A stretch of 64,000 nucleotides of DNA from assembly GCA_964530325.1 (NCBI GenBank), contig CAZHAX010000005.1:80176-144175 (forward strand), in the 5' to 3' direction. Position numbers and translations under genes: made by a program. The stretch comes from CAZHAX01 sp964530325 (GTDB taxonomy: Bacteria > Chloroflexota > Anaerolineae > B4-G1). The notes under the pieces are model-generated. The model saw only the letters and a list, made by a program, of their open reading frames with translations. It searched no databases and was not told the origin of the DNA. Of this stretch, positions 39,159 through 47,105 are shown piece after piece; position 1 is the stretch's first letter, and each line of letters begins with the position of its first letter.

Positions 39159-40946
39159 CTAGGGCGACCGGGTTTGCTCCAGCCGGGCTCGCTCTTCCTC
39201 GGCGACACTGTCCTCTAGCTTGGCGAAGAGCGGCTCCGGCTCGCGCAGGGTCTGCCCCGCGGGTAGCGAGCTGGCCTTCCATTCGCCGACCGCCCCGCCG
39301 TCGTCGTAGAAGAGCGCCTCGTGGACGCGCCCTCCCTTCTCTTCGACGGTCTGGGTGTACTGCCTGCCGAAGAGGTGGCCTTCATACCCGAGGAACTCGT
39401 GCACCAGCTCGGACGAGAACGGCAGGAAGGGGGCGAACAGCGTCTTCAGCGAGTCGATCGCTTTCAGGGCTACGTATATCGACGTACCCGCTGCGGCGGG
39501 GTCGTCCTTGATCTGGAACCAGGGCCCCTTGGCGTCCAGGTACTTGTTCGCTTCGCGCGACAGAGCCATCACCTCGGCCAGCGCGGCACGGAACTTGCAG
39601 GCCCCGATCAGCTTGCCGATTGGCTGGAAGGCGCCCTCGATCTGGTTCAGCAGCTGGGTATCCACTTCCTGGAGATCGCCCGGAGCGGGAACCTTGCCCC
39701 CCAGTCGGCGGAAGGCGAAGGTCAACGCCCGGTTGACCAGGTTGCCCCAGGTGGCGACCAGCTCGTCGTTGTTGCGGCGCACGAACTCGTCCCACAGCCA
39801 ATCCGTGTCTCGCGATTCCGGCATGGCCACAGTGAGGTAGTAGCGCAGCGCGTCTGGACTGTACCTATCCAGCGCGTCCGCCACCCAGACTGCCCAGTTG
39901 CGACTGCCGGACATCCCCCGCCCTTCCAGATTCATGAACTCGTTGGCCGGCACGTCGTAGGGCAGGTTGAGGCTCTTGGACTCATTCTCCTCGTAGATCC
40001 GTTCCACGCCCATCAGCTCCGCCGGCCAGATCACAGCGTGGAAGGGGATATTGTCCTTGCCGATGAAGTACTTTGTCTTTGCTTCAGGATCGTACCACCA
40101 GTCCTTCCACGCCTCCGGCCTACCCAGGTCGTGAGACCATTCGATCGACGCGGAGAAGTAGCCAATGACCGCCTCGAACCATACGTAGAGGCATTTGCCT
40201 TTCCACTCTGGCAGCGGCACAGGCACTCCCCATTCCAGGTCGCGCGTGATGGGCCTGCCCTGTAGTCCCTCGCCCACATAGTTGCGAGCGAAATTGATCA
40301 CGTTTGGTCTCCAATGATCCTTCCCCTTGTCCAGCCAGCTGGCCAGGCCGGCAGCCGCGAGTTTCGGAAGGTCAAGATAGAAGTGCTCGGTCTCGCGGAG
40401 CACCGGGGTGGAACCGTCGAGTTTGCTGCGGGGGTGGAGCAGGTCCTTCGGGTCGAGCAGCGTATTACACTCGTCGCACTGGTCACCGCGCGCGCCATCG
40501 TACCCGCAGTTGGGGCACGTGCCCTCCACGTATCGATCGGGCAGAAAACGCTGCTGTGTCTCTGAGTACATCTGCTGCTGCACCTCTGTATAGAGGTAGC
40601 CCTTGCCAAGCAGGTCGAGGAAGATGTCCTGCGATACGCGGTGGTGGTTCTCCGTATCGGTGTGCGAAAACAGGTCGTAGCTGATGCCCAGGCGCTGGAA
40701 GACCTCCAGGAAGCCCTTGTGGAAGCGTTCGAAGACCTGGCGAGGGGGCAGCCCTTCCTGGTCGGCGACGACGGTGATCGGCGTACCGTGAGAGTCAGAG
40801 CCGGAGACCATGAGCACCTTGTCGCCTGCCAGCCGGTGGTAGCGGGCGCAGATGTCGCCGGGAAGGTGGGACCCGGTGACGTTGCCTACGTGGATTCGGG
40901 CGCTCGCATATGGCCAGGCTATGGCTATCAGTATGTTCTCCGGCAT
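39159..40946 (-). CDS. metG: methionyl-tRNA synthetase with a degenerate KMSKS loop
   Basis: 595 residues. The catalytic domain has the HIGH-like motif in ASARIHVGNVTGSHLPGD and SGSDSHGTPI. The zinc knuckle is CPNCGYDGARGDQCDEC. ALDRYSPDALRYYLTVAMPE and the anticodon-binding helical domain follow. The KMSKS loop reads EGRGMSGSRNWAVW, so both lysine positions are Gly. There is no C-terminal EMAP-like dimerisation domain. It charges tRNA-Met. GGAGG lies before the ATG. It is downstream of the rpoD terminator with its own extended -10. Confidence 0.95.
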   Translation of the reverse strand: MPENILIAIAWPYASARIHVGNVTGSHLPGDICARYHRLAGDKVLMVSGSDSHGTPITVVADQEGLPPRQVFERFHKGFLEVFQRLGISYDLFSHTDTENHHRVSQDIFLDLLGKGYLYTEVQQQMYSETQQRFLPDRYVEGTCPNCGYDGARGDQCDECNTLLDPKDLLHPRSKLDGSTPVLRETEHFYLDLPKLAAAGLASWLDKGKDHWRPNVINFARNYVGEGLQGRPITRDLEWGVPVPLPEWKGKCLYVWFEAVIGYFSASIEWSHDLGRPEAWKDWWYDPEAKTKYFIGKDNIPFHAVIWPAELMGVERIYEENESKSLNLPYDVPANEFMNLEGRGMSGSRNWAVWVADALDRYSPDALRYYLTVAMPESRDTDWLWDEFVRRNNDELVATWGNLVNRALTFAFRRLGGKVPAPGDLQEVDTQLLNQIEGAFQPIGKLIGACKFRAALAEVMALSREANKYLDAKGPWFQIKDDPAAAGTSIYVALKAIDSLKTLFAPFLPFSSELVHEFLGYEGHLFGRQYTQTVEEKGGRVHEALFYDDGGAVGEWKASSLPAGQTLREPEPLFAKLEDSVAEEERARLEQTRSP

Positions 40947-40972
40947 CGGCGCTCCTCCGTAGCGGTCAAGCT

Positions 40973-40983
40973 ATTCTAGCACA
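40973..40983 (-). promoter_or_regulatory. extended -10 promoter of metG
   Basis: Read leftward: TGTGC followed by TAGAAT (40973-40978), the same extended -10 style as other promoters here. No good -35 is visible. Confidence 0.5.
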
Positions 40984-40990
40984 GGCGATG

Positions 40991-41021
40991 GCAAAACGAA
41001 ACCGCCAGCACTGCTGGCGGT
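40991..41021 (-). terminator. Rho-independent terminator of the yceD-rpoD operon
   Basis: A perfect 10-bp stem (ACCGCCAGCA/TGCTGGCGGT, one-base centre) is followed leftward by TTCGTTTTGC. A second stem (41028-41036 with 41058-41066, 9 bp) lies between it and the rpoD stop. Confidence 0.85.
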
Positions 41022-41110
41022 CTCTCTCCGTGACGCGGCTGGGCTACCGCCCTCGCGGCGTCACGGACTGCTGGACATCATACTGAACTGCACAGCCAGC
41101 AGGTCCGTCT

Positions 41111-42268
41111 CTACTGCCCCAGGTAGTCGCGCAGGCGCCTGCTGCGCCGCGGGTGGCGCAGGCGTCGCAGCGCCTTTCCTTCTATCTGCCGGATTCGCTC
41201 TCGGGTCAGCCCGAACTTCTGCCCTACCTCTTCTAGTGTGTAGCTGCGGCCATTGAGCAGCCCAAACCGCAGCCTCAGGATGCGTGCCTCGCGCGGGCTG
41301 AGTGTGGAGAGCATCGTCTCAATGCGCTCCCCTAGGAGCCTCTGGGAAACGCTCTGGCCCGGAGTGGGCGTTGTCTCGTCCTCGATGAAGTTGCCCAGCT
41401 CGCTGTCGTCCTCCTCGCCCACCGGCCGCTCCAGGCTCATCGGCCGCCAGGAGACTCGCAGCATCCACTGCACCTTGCGAGGCTCCATGTCCATCTCGGC
41501 GGCGATCTCCTCCGGTGTGGGACGTCGGCCGTGCTCCTGCTCGAGCTGTCGCGCCGTGTTGTAGAGCCGGCGAATGCGGTCCGACATGTGAACCGGAACA
41601 CGAATCGTACGCCCCTGATCTGCGATCGCGCGCGTGATCGTCTGCCTGATCCACCACGTTGCGTAGGTGCTGAACCGGTAGCCGCGGCTGTAGTCGAACT
41701 TCTCCACGGCCTTCATCAGGCCGAGGTTGCCCTCCTGAATAAGGTCGAGAAACGGCACCCCCCGGCCTATGTACTTCTTGGCGATACTGACCACGAGCCG
41801 GGTGTTCGCCTTGATCAGGTGATCCCTGGCAGCTAGCCCCTCTCCGATGATGCGCTCCAGCTCGGCGCGGCGTACAGGATCGGAACCGTCGTTGCGCAGG
41901 GTTTCCTGGCCATTGCGCCCTGCCTCGAGTGCCTTGGCCAGGTTGATCTCTTCCTCCGTACTCAGTAGCGGGACGCGGGCCATCTCGCGCAGGTAGAGGC
42001 CGACAGTGTCGTCGCTGGAGATTCCACTCAGGTCGTAGCCGTCATCATCGTCGGAGTCATACACCAGCCCGTCACCTCCGCTCTCTCGCGTGCCGCCGGC
42101 ATCGCCATCGTCGTCATAGACCTCGACACCAGCCTCGTGCAGCACGGCAAACAGCTCCTCGATCTGATCGAGCGTCTCCTCGGCCTCAGGAACCGCGTCG
42201 AGGATGTCGGCCATCGTCACGAATCCCTGCACCTCAGCCTTCTCGAGCAATTCTCCTGTAGGGTCCAT
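41111..42268 (-). CDS. rpoD: primary RNA polymerase sigma factor (sigma-70/SigA)
   Basis: About 385 residues. A short acidic N-terminal region (remnant of region 1.1, with a DDDGDAGG-type linker) precedes region 1.2 (DTVGLYLREMARVPLL), region 2 (VVSIAKKYIGRGVPFLDLIQ, DYSRGYRFSTYATWWIRQTI), region 3 (DRIRRLYNTARQLEQEHGRR) and region 4 (LSPREARILRLRFGL, LTRERIRQIEGKALRRLRHP). It reads the -10/-35 promoters seen throughout the window. ATG 42268 is preferred over TTG 42271, with GGGGG upstream. It lies 13 bases after yceD. Confidence 0.95.
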   Translation of the reverse strand: MDPTGELLEKAEVQGFVTMADILDAVPEAEETLDQIEELFAVLHEAGVEVYDDDGDAGGTRESGGDGLVYDSDDDDGYDLSGISSDDTVGLYLREMARVPLLSTEEEINLAKALEAGRNGQETLRNDGSDPVRRAELERIIGEGLAARDHLIKANTRLVVSIAKKYIGRGVPFLDLIQEGNLGLMKAVEKFDYSRGYRFSTYATWWIRQTITRAIADQGRTIRVPVHMSDRIRRLYNTARQLEQEHGRRPTPEEIAAEMDMEPRKVQWMLRVSWRPMSLERPVGEEDDSELGNFIEDETTPTPGQSVSQRLLGERIETMLSTLSPREARILRLRFGLLNGRSYTLEEVGQKFGLTRERIRQIEGKALRRLRHPRRSRRLRDYLGQ

Positions 42269-42281
42269 CAATCCCCCGCTT

Positions 42282-42773
42282 TCAGTGTAACAGATTCTTG
42301 AGGGCCGATAGCCGCGGATCGATTCGCTCCTCCGCGCACTTGCAGCTCTTCTTGTTCAGATTCCTTCCGCAATGAGGGCAGAGCCCCTTGCAGTCCTCTC
42401 TGCATATGGACTTCATCGGAATGGTAAGCCACCCCTGATCACGAAGCAGTGGGGCCAGGTCTAGCGTACTGTCCTCCCCAACGGCCGGTGAATCGTAGGA
42501 TTCGGGGGCCACGCCAGGTAGGGTATAGGTCTCTTCAAGCTCCAGTGTGACGGGTAGATCGAACGGCTCGAGGCAGCGCACGCATTCCAGATGCAGCTCT
42601 GCCTGCACCGTGCCCTGCACCAACAAGCTGCCTTGGACACGTGTGACCTGCACTACTCCACGAAGAGATTCGACCTGCAGGTCAATCAGAGTGCGAGGGC
42701 CAGACTCGACGTCCAGGACGAGCGAGGCGCCGAGCTGGGCCTCTACTAGAGGAGATACGTCGAAGCGAAGCAT
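42282..42773 (-). CDS. DUF177/YceD family zinc-binding protein
   Basis: 163 residues. The beta-rich YceD fold (LRFDVSPLVEAQLG, ECVRCLEPFDLPVTLELEE) ends in a Cys-rich tail CREDCKGLCPHCGRNLNKKS typical of the family. YceD usually precedes rpmF and is linked to 23S rRNA accumulation; here rpmF is missing and rpoD follows. It is transcribed from the promoter at 42988. Confidence 0.88.
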   Translation of the reverse strand: MLRFDVSPLVEAQLGASLVLDVESGPRTLIDLQVESLRGVVQVTRVQGSLLVQGTVQAELHLECVRCLEPFDLPVTLELEETYTLPGVAPESYDSPAVGEDSTLDLAPLLRDQGWLTIPMKSICREDCKGLCPHCGRNLNKKSCKCAEERIDPRLSALKNLLH

Positions 42774-42804
42774 TTAGCGCGTGACGTGTGCACGGCCGTG
42801 ATCG

Positions 42805-42975
42805 CTATCCGGACCCAGTTCTCGGCAAAGGGCTCCAGTCACTGATCGTGACCATCACTCGCGCGCCCCCCTTGAGCCGACCAATGACTACGCTCTTGCC
42901 CGCAGTGCTGGCCCACCAGCAGTTGCGGTCCCGCCACTGCGCGAGTTCGGCGAGGCTGCCGGCGGCCTGCAACAT
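42805..42975 (-). CDS. possible small protein of 56 residues, unknown
   Basis: Directly after the promoter at 42988, an ATG about six bases from the predicted transcription start opens a 56-codon frame (MLQAAGSLAELAQWRDRNCW ... LPRTGSG). It ends 29 bases before yceD. It has no ribosome site, so it would have to be a leaderless message. It could equally be the 5' leader of yceD. Confidence 0.3.
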   Translation of the reverse strand: MLQAAGSLAELAQWRDRNCWWASTAGKSVVIGRLKGGARVMVTISDWSPLPRTGSG

Positions 42976-42987
42976 ATAGTCTGATGT

Positions 42988-43016
42988 ATTATAACATAAT
43001 GCCCCGCCGCAGTCAA
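42988..43016 (-). promoter_or_regulatory. promoter of the yceD-rpoD operon
   Basis: Read leftward: TTGACT (43011-43016), 17 bases, and TATAAT (42988-42993) in the AT-rich context TTATGTTATAATAC. Confidence 0.85.
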
Positions 43017-43040
43017 GGGTTCTTGGTGTTTTGTGTTGGT

Positions 43041-43086
43041 GTTCAATGAATTTGTCACCATGCAACTGTTCAGTGAACATGTCACC
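43041..43086 (+). repeat. pair of 19-bp direct repeats
   Basis: GTTCAATGAATTTGTCACC (43041-43059) and GTTCAGTGAACATGTCACC (43068-43086) match at 16 of 19 positions with 27-base periodicity, i.e. units on the same DNA face only every 2.5 turns. They lie upstream of the yceD-rpoD promoter. They may be regulator sites or the remnant end of an insertion sequence; no transposase is nearby. Confidence 0.6.
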
Positions 43087-43150
43087 CCATGGAGGGGCAG
43101 GAGGCATTGAAGGCGACAGAGCCAGCTACACTCACGGGGATGGCGGGGAT

Positions 43151-43963
43151 TCATACGAGGCCTGTCCATTTGTCAGCCGCGTACTTGTCGGTCTCCAGCC
43201 GGGCAGCTCGCTCCCGTTCTTCAGGCGTGAGCTCGCCCGGCTCAATCGACGGTCCGAATTCGGCTCCAAAGCCGGCCGCAAGCGCCTCAGCCGCCTCGTC
43301 CCAGCTCACTGCGCGGCCGAGCGCTTCCTGCAGCGTCACCGCCCGGGCGCGGACTTGGTCGGGGTCGGGCCTCCCGGCAAGAACAGAGCAGATGCGCCCG
43401 ATGTCTCCCCGGAGAGGCAGCGAGCCGTGCTGCAGGACCGCCCCCTTCACCCTGGCCTGGGCACTGCCGAGCAGTTTCTTCCCCTGGAACGTGATCTCGT
43501 AGTGCGAGGGCCCGTCGAAACACACCGGGCCTCCAGCGCGACTACGCCGCGCAGCCTGCCGCTCGGCGGCGCGGGCGCTGAGCCCCAGCCGCTCCAGCCC
43601 CCGCGCTAGCCCTGCGCTGAGGCGGCGGTAGCTGGCAACGACCGTGCCCGCCGCCAAAGGATCGCCAATGGGCAAGGCCAGGCTGTAAGTGAGCTCGTCC
43701 GTATGCAGAATGGCCCGTCCGCCTGTGGGGCGCCTCACGATATCCCAGCCTGCTGCCACGAGTGCCTCCCGATCTGCATCGGCGGACCGCTGGGCACGGC
43801 CCAAAGAGAGGCAAGGGGGCTGCCAGGAGTAGAACCGCAGGGTGGGCGGCACAGTGCGGGCAGCAACCGCCAGCTGGATCGCCTCGTCGATGGCCATATT
43901 GGCCGCGCCGTGGGCGGCCGGCGAGCGAACGAGTCTCCATCGCGGCCGGTGTTCGCCGTTCAT
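43151..43963 (-). CDS. lipoate-protein ligase A / octanoyltransferase (LplA/LipM-like) family protein
   Basis: 270 residues, a single BPL_LplA_LipB domain. Visible motifs are NMAIDEAIQLAVAARTVPPT, SLGRAQR, VRRPTGGRAILHTDELTYSL (lipoyl-adenylate region), the catalytic-type Cys in GGPVCFDGPSHYEITFQGKK and GSAQARVKGAVLQHGSLPL. The Cys in the PxCF context suggests LipM/LipL-type acyl transfer rather than ATP-dependent ligation. It modifies lipoyl domains of oxidative decarboxylases or the glycine cleavage H protein. No lipA is nearby. It stands alone, divergent from the GNAT gene. Confidence 0.88.
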   Translation of the reverse strand: MNGEHRPRWRLVRSPAAHGAANMAIDEAIQLAVAARTVPPTLRFYSWQPPCLSLGRAQRSADADREALVAAGWDIVRRPTGGRAILHTDELTYSLALPIGDPLAAGTVVASYRRLSAGLARGLERLGLSARAAERQAARRSRAGGPVCFDGPSHYEITFQGKKLLGSAQARVKGAVLQHGSLPLRGDIGRICSVLAGRPDPDQVRARAVTLQEALGRAVSWDEAAEALAAGFGAEFGPSIEPGELTPEERERAARLETDKYAADKWTGLV

Positions 43964-43979
43964 CAGGTGTGCCTCGGGG

Positions 43980-44007
43980 TTGTCGCTTGGTCCGGGCGGC
44001 GTATAAT
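43980..44007 (+). promoter_or_regulatory. promoter of the GNAT-pdxA operon
   Basis: TTGTCG (43980-43985), 16 bases, and TATAAT (44002-44007), about 28 bases before the ATG. Confidence 0.8.
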
Positions 44008-44035
44008 TCTAGCATCACGATCACGGAGAGCAAAA

Positions 44036-44629
44036 ATGGAATCCTGCAGCTACTGCGACCGCACCGCCATGCACCGGGATCGGGAGACCGCCGCCCTTCT
44101 TTGTCCCGTCCACGCCAGGCTGGAGGTGACCGGCCCGCGGGGCGAGGCGCCGAGGCCACCGGTCACCATTCGCCCGGCCGCGGATGGTGACCGCAGCCGT
44201 ATTGTGGCTATGGCGGAGGCGTTCTGGGACGAGACAGAGATCGATTGCTTCGGCCGCACGTACGTCGTGCGCGAGCTGCCGGCCTACGTCGCCTGCGACG
44301 TGAGCATGATCGTCGGCGTGGCCTGCTACGCTTTGGAGGGAGACGCCGCCAACCTGGTAATGCTGAACGTGCTCCCGCGCTGGCAGGGGCGCGGGGTGGC
44401 CACTGGTCTGATCGAGTCGGTCATCGGCCAGGCGCGGGCGGATGGTGCAACGCGCCTGATAGTGGCCACGACGAACGACGACCTGCCCTCCCTGGGGCTC
44501 TATCAGAGGATGGGCTTTGTCATCACGGGCGTTCTTCCCGGCCAGGTTCTGGAACACCACGGCTTCGTCATCGCAGGCTTCGACGGCATTCACATCCGCG
44601 ACGAGATCCAGCTGGAGCTGAAGCTGTGA
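44036..44629 (+). CDS. GNAT acetyltransferase with N-terminal zinc-ribbon-like motif
   Basis: About 197 residues. The first 30 have CSYCDRTAMHRDRETAALLC-PVH, a CxxC...CxxH arrangement that could bind zinc. The GNAT domain follows (VTIRPAADGDRSRIVAM, AANLVMLNVLPRWQGRGVAT as the acetyl-CoA loop, GLYQRMGFVITG). The acceptor is unknown. The start at 44036 follows CGGAGAG. Its stop overlaps the GTG of pdxA (GTGA), so the two are coupled. Confidence 0.85.
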   Translation: MESCSYCDRTAMHRDRETAALLCPVHARLEVTGPRGEAPRPPVTIRPAADGDRSRIVAMAEAFWDETEIDCFGRTYVVRELPAYVACDVSMIVGVACYALEGDAANLVMLNVLPRWQGRGVATGLIESVIGQARADGATRLIVATTNDDLPSLGLYQRMGFVITGVLPGQVLEHHGFVIAGFDGIHIRDEIQLELKL

Positions 44630-45633
44630 CGAAACGGCCCGTCATCGCGATTACCATGGGCGATCCGGCCGGGATCGGGCCGGAAGTGACAGCCAAGGCG
44701 CTGGCCCGGGCAGAGGTCTGGGAGTGCTGCAGGCCCCTGGTGATTGGGGATGCCATGGTTCTGCGCCGGGCGGCGGAGCTGGTGGGCGGCCCGCCAGAGC
44801 AGCGGCCGGTGAAGGACTTGGCCGAAGCGGAGTTCGATCCACGGGCGCCAGATGTGCTCGATCTGGCGAACGTCGATGCAGGCGAGCTGCGCCCCGGCCA
44901 GGTCGCGGCGCACACGGGGCGTGCTTCGGTCGCCTACGTAGAGAAGGCCGTCGAGCTGGCGCTGCAGGGCGGGGTGGCGGCGGTAGCGACCGGCCCGATC
45001 AACAAGGCCGCGCTGCACGAGGGCGGCATCCCCTACGTGGGCCACACGGAGCTGCTCGCCGCTCTCACCGGCGAGGAGAGGCTGACCACGATGCTGGCCA
45101 CGCCGGGCCTGCGCGTCGTCCACGTCACGCGCCATCTGGCGCTGAGCGAGGTGGCCTCCCACATCACTCGGGATAGCGTGGTGGAGACGATCCGCCTGAC
45201 CGCTCGGGCTCTACAGGGTATCGGATTGGAGAAACCTCGCCTGGCGGCCGCAGCGCTGAATCCCCACGGCAGCGACGGCGGGCTGATGGGCCGGGAGGAG
45301 ATCGAGGCGATCGGACCGGCGGTCGAGCTGGCGCGAGCCGAGGGAATCGACATCGAAGGGCCGATTCCGGCCGATTCCGTCTTCCTGCGCGCCGTGCGCG
45401 GCGAGTTCGACGTCGTCGTGGCCATGTATCACGACCAGGGTCATATCCCGATCAAGATGCACGATTTCGAGCGCAGTGTCACCGTCACGCTGGGCCTTCC
45501 GATCATCCGTACGTCGGTCGATCACGGCACCGCCTTCGAGATCGCCTGGCAGGGGGTGGCCAGCGAGGAGAGCACGGTCGAGGCGATCAAGCTCGCGGCG
45601 GCGCTCGCCTGCGGGGGCGGATTTGCGCCCTAG
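44626..45633 (+). CDS. pdxA: 4-hydroxythreonine-4-phosphate dehydrogenase family protein
   Basis: About 335 residues, full length. It starts VTKRPVIAITMGDPAGIGPE and contains AAVATGPINKAALHEGGI, the metal-binding His in YVGHTELLAALTGEERLTT, LNPHGSDGGLMGREE, MYHDQGHIPIKM and RTSVDHGTAFEIAW. PdxA oxidises 4-phosphohydroxythreonine in pyridoxal 5'-phosphate synthesis; PdxA2 paralogues act on four-carbon sugar acids. Without pdxJ nearby the exact role is not settled. GTG start, coupled to the GNAT gene. Confidence 0.9.
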   Translation: MTKRPVIAITMGDPAGIGPEVTAKALARAEVWECCRPLVIGDAMVLRRAAELVGGPPEQRPVKDLAEAEFDPRAPDVLDLANVDAGELRPGQVAAHTGRASVAYVEKAVELALQGGVAAVATGPINKAALHEGGIPYVGHTELLAALTGEERLTTMLATPGLRVVHVTRHLALSEVASHITRDSVVETIRLTARALQGIGLEKPRLAAAALNPHGSDGGLMGREEIEAIGPAVELARAEGIDIEGPIPADSVFLRAVRGEFDVVVAMYHDQGHIPIKMHDFERSVTVTLGLPIIRTSVDHGTAFEIAWQGVASEESTVEAIKLAAALACGGGFAP

Positions 45634-45651
45634 CCTCTTGTGTGGTATAAG
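45623..45651 (+). promoter_or_regulatory. promoter of tRNA-Arg
   Basis: TTGCGC (45623-45628), 17 bases, and TATAAG (45646-45651) with extended TGG, overlapping the end of pdxA and 11 bases before the tRNA. Confidence 0.72.
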
Positions 45652-45661
45652 AACCGCGCGT

Positions 45662-45734
45662 GCCCCCGTAGCTCAGAAGGATAGAGCACCGGCCTCCGAA
45701 GCCGGTGGCCCGCGTTCGAATCGCGGCGGGGGTA
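45662..45734 (+). tRNA. tRNA-Arg (CCG anticodon)
   Basis: A complete cloverleaf: acceptor GCCCCCG/CGGGGGT, D arm GCTC...GAGC, anticodon loop CTCCGAA with stem CCGGC/GCCGG, T arm CCGCG-TTCGAAT-CGCGG, discriminator A. Confidence 0.95.
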
Positions 45735-45870
45735 CTCTAGACTGTAGGCCGTTCTTGCCGCGGGGGCAGGTCGGATAGAAGCCCGGCGGCTCGGCGACAG
45801 CCGGTCGCCGGCGACGCGAAAGGGCCCGCGCCTCGGGTGCCCCTCGCCCCCTCGACATGGGGGATGCTGC

Positions 45871-46917
45871 ATGGAACTAGTGCTAGCTGCCATCGCCGCG
45901 GGCGGATTGGTGGGTGCCAGCAACCAGTACCTCTGCCTGCTGCTCGTCTCCGCTGCGGCGAAGTTCGAGCTGATAGAACTGGCCCCCCAGATGGAGTTCT
46001 TCGAGTCCTGGTGGTTCGTCGGCATCGTGGCCCTGTTCTGGGTGCTCACCGCGGCCCCCGCCTACGCCTCTCTTCTCGGCCCCGGCGTGATGAACACCGT
46101 CAACACGGTGACCAACCTCGTCAGCGGCTTCGCGGTCCCTCTATCAGGGGGGATGCTTTCGCTCGCAGCCGCCGGCGTGATTGCGCACATGCACCCCGAG
46201 CTGAGAACGATCCTCGACAGCATAGCGCTGTTCGATCCTGAGGGCGGCATCGGAACCTCCGGCTTCCTCGTCGCCGGCGGCGGCGGGCTGGCGGCCGGCC
46301 TCCTGACCGGCTCCAGGTTCCTGGCCAAGCCAGCGCTCAGCTCGGCGAGCGGGACCACGGGCACGAGCGCGGCGCCTGTCTATGCCACGGTCGAGAACCT
46401 GTCCTCCATCGTGCTGATGGCCCTCCTCTACCTCCTCGGCCGGGCCGACCCCTGGCTTGTGGTCGTCGTTCTGGCTGTACTCGCGCTTCTCACCGCAGGT
46501 CTGCTTGTCTACTCGATCTATCAGCTGCGCAAGCTGGGCCAGGGCCTGGGCCGGGTCATCCGGCTGATCGAGGACCGGCCGAAGGCGGGCCTCTCCGTGG
46601 TGGCCGAGTTCTTCGTCTGGGGCTCGGGCTGGCTCATCTGGAAGAACAGCAGCCGCGGCCCGGTCCGTCTCGTGATCTGGGTGCTGTGGATGGTGGTCGT
46701 CTTCGTCGCGCTCCCGGCCGCCGTCACCGCGATAGGCGCGCCGCTCGTGGCCATACTGCCTCTGGCGGTGCTCGTCTCCCTCCTGGGCACCGCGGCCGAA
46801 GCTCTCGCCGTGCTCGTAGGAGTGTTCGCCGGCCTCAGGTCCGCCCGGGAGCTCCTGCGCGAACTGGAGCTGGGCGAGCCCGCGGCAGACGCCGTGCAGG
46901 CTCGCGCGGCCGCGTGA
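45871..46917 (+). CDS. DUF4126-like integral membrane protein
   Basis: 348 residues with about nine membrane helices. The N-terminal part (MELVLAAIAAGGLVGASNQY, NTVNTVTNLVSGFAVPLSGG, GFLVAGGGGLAAGLLTGSRF) resembles DUF4126 membrane proteins. The C-terminal 130 residues add more helices and a short Ala/Glu tail. The function is unknown. The ATG at 45871 follows GGGGGATGCTGC. It stands alone between tRNA-Arg and the MFS gene. Confidence 0.65.
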   Translation: MELVLAAIAAGGLVGASNQYLCLLLVSAAAKFELIELAPQMEFFESWWFVGIVALFWVLTAAPAYASLLGPGVMNTVNTVTNLVSGFAVPLSGGMLSLAAAGVIAHMHPELRTILDSIALFDPEGGIGTSGFLVAGGGGLAAGLLTGSRFLAKPALSSASGTTGTSAAPVYATVENLSSIVLMALLYLLGRADPWLVVVVLAVLALLTAGLLVYSIYQLRKLGQGLGRVIRLIEDRPKAGLSVVAEFFVWGSGWLIWKNSSRGPVRLVIWVLWMVVVFVALPAAVTAIGAPLVAILPLAVLVSLLGTAAEALAVLVGVFAGLRSARELLRELELGEPAADAVQARAAA

Positions 46918-47069
46918 CCCGCCGGGTTGCGCTCGTTCTCTGCTGCTGGGCCTGCCTTGCTCTCATGTCTGCGGGCTGACGGTGCGGGCTGACTGCCGCA
47001 GGCTTCCTGCTGCCGGCTTCAGTTTGCTTGCGCCCCCAGCGTCTGGGGGGCAATAGGGCCGCAGCTCAC

Positions 47070-47098
47070 TTGCGCCCCCAGGCGTACGATGCTACCAT
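47070..47098 (+). promoter_or_regulatory. possible promoter of the MFS transporter gene
   Basis: TTGCGC (47070-47075), 17 bases, and TACCAT (47093-47098) with extended TGC. The predicted transcription start would be at or next to the GTG at 47106, implying a leaderless mRNA. Confidence 0.5.
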
Positions 47099-47105
47099 CC
47101 CTCTC

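Noticed and set aside
43041..43086. CRISPR array
   Set aside because: Only two imperfect units 27 bases apart with an 8-base spacer; no cas genes and no further repeats.
44245..44625. Upstream extension of pdxA by 127 codons
   Set aside because: The extension is an out-of-frame reading of the GNAT gene; the family N-terminus (MGDPAGIGPE region) begins just after GTG 44626.
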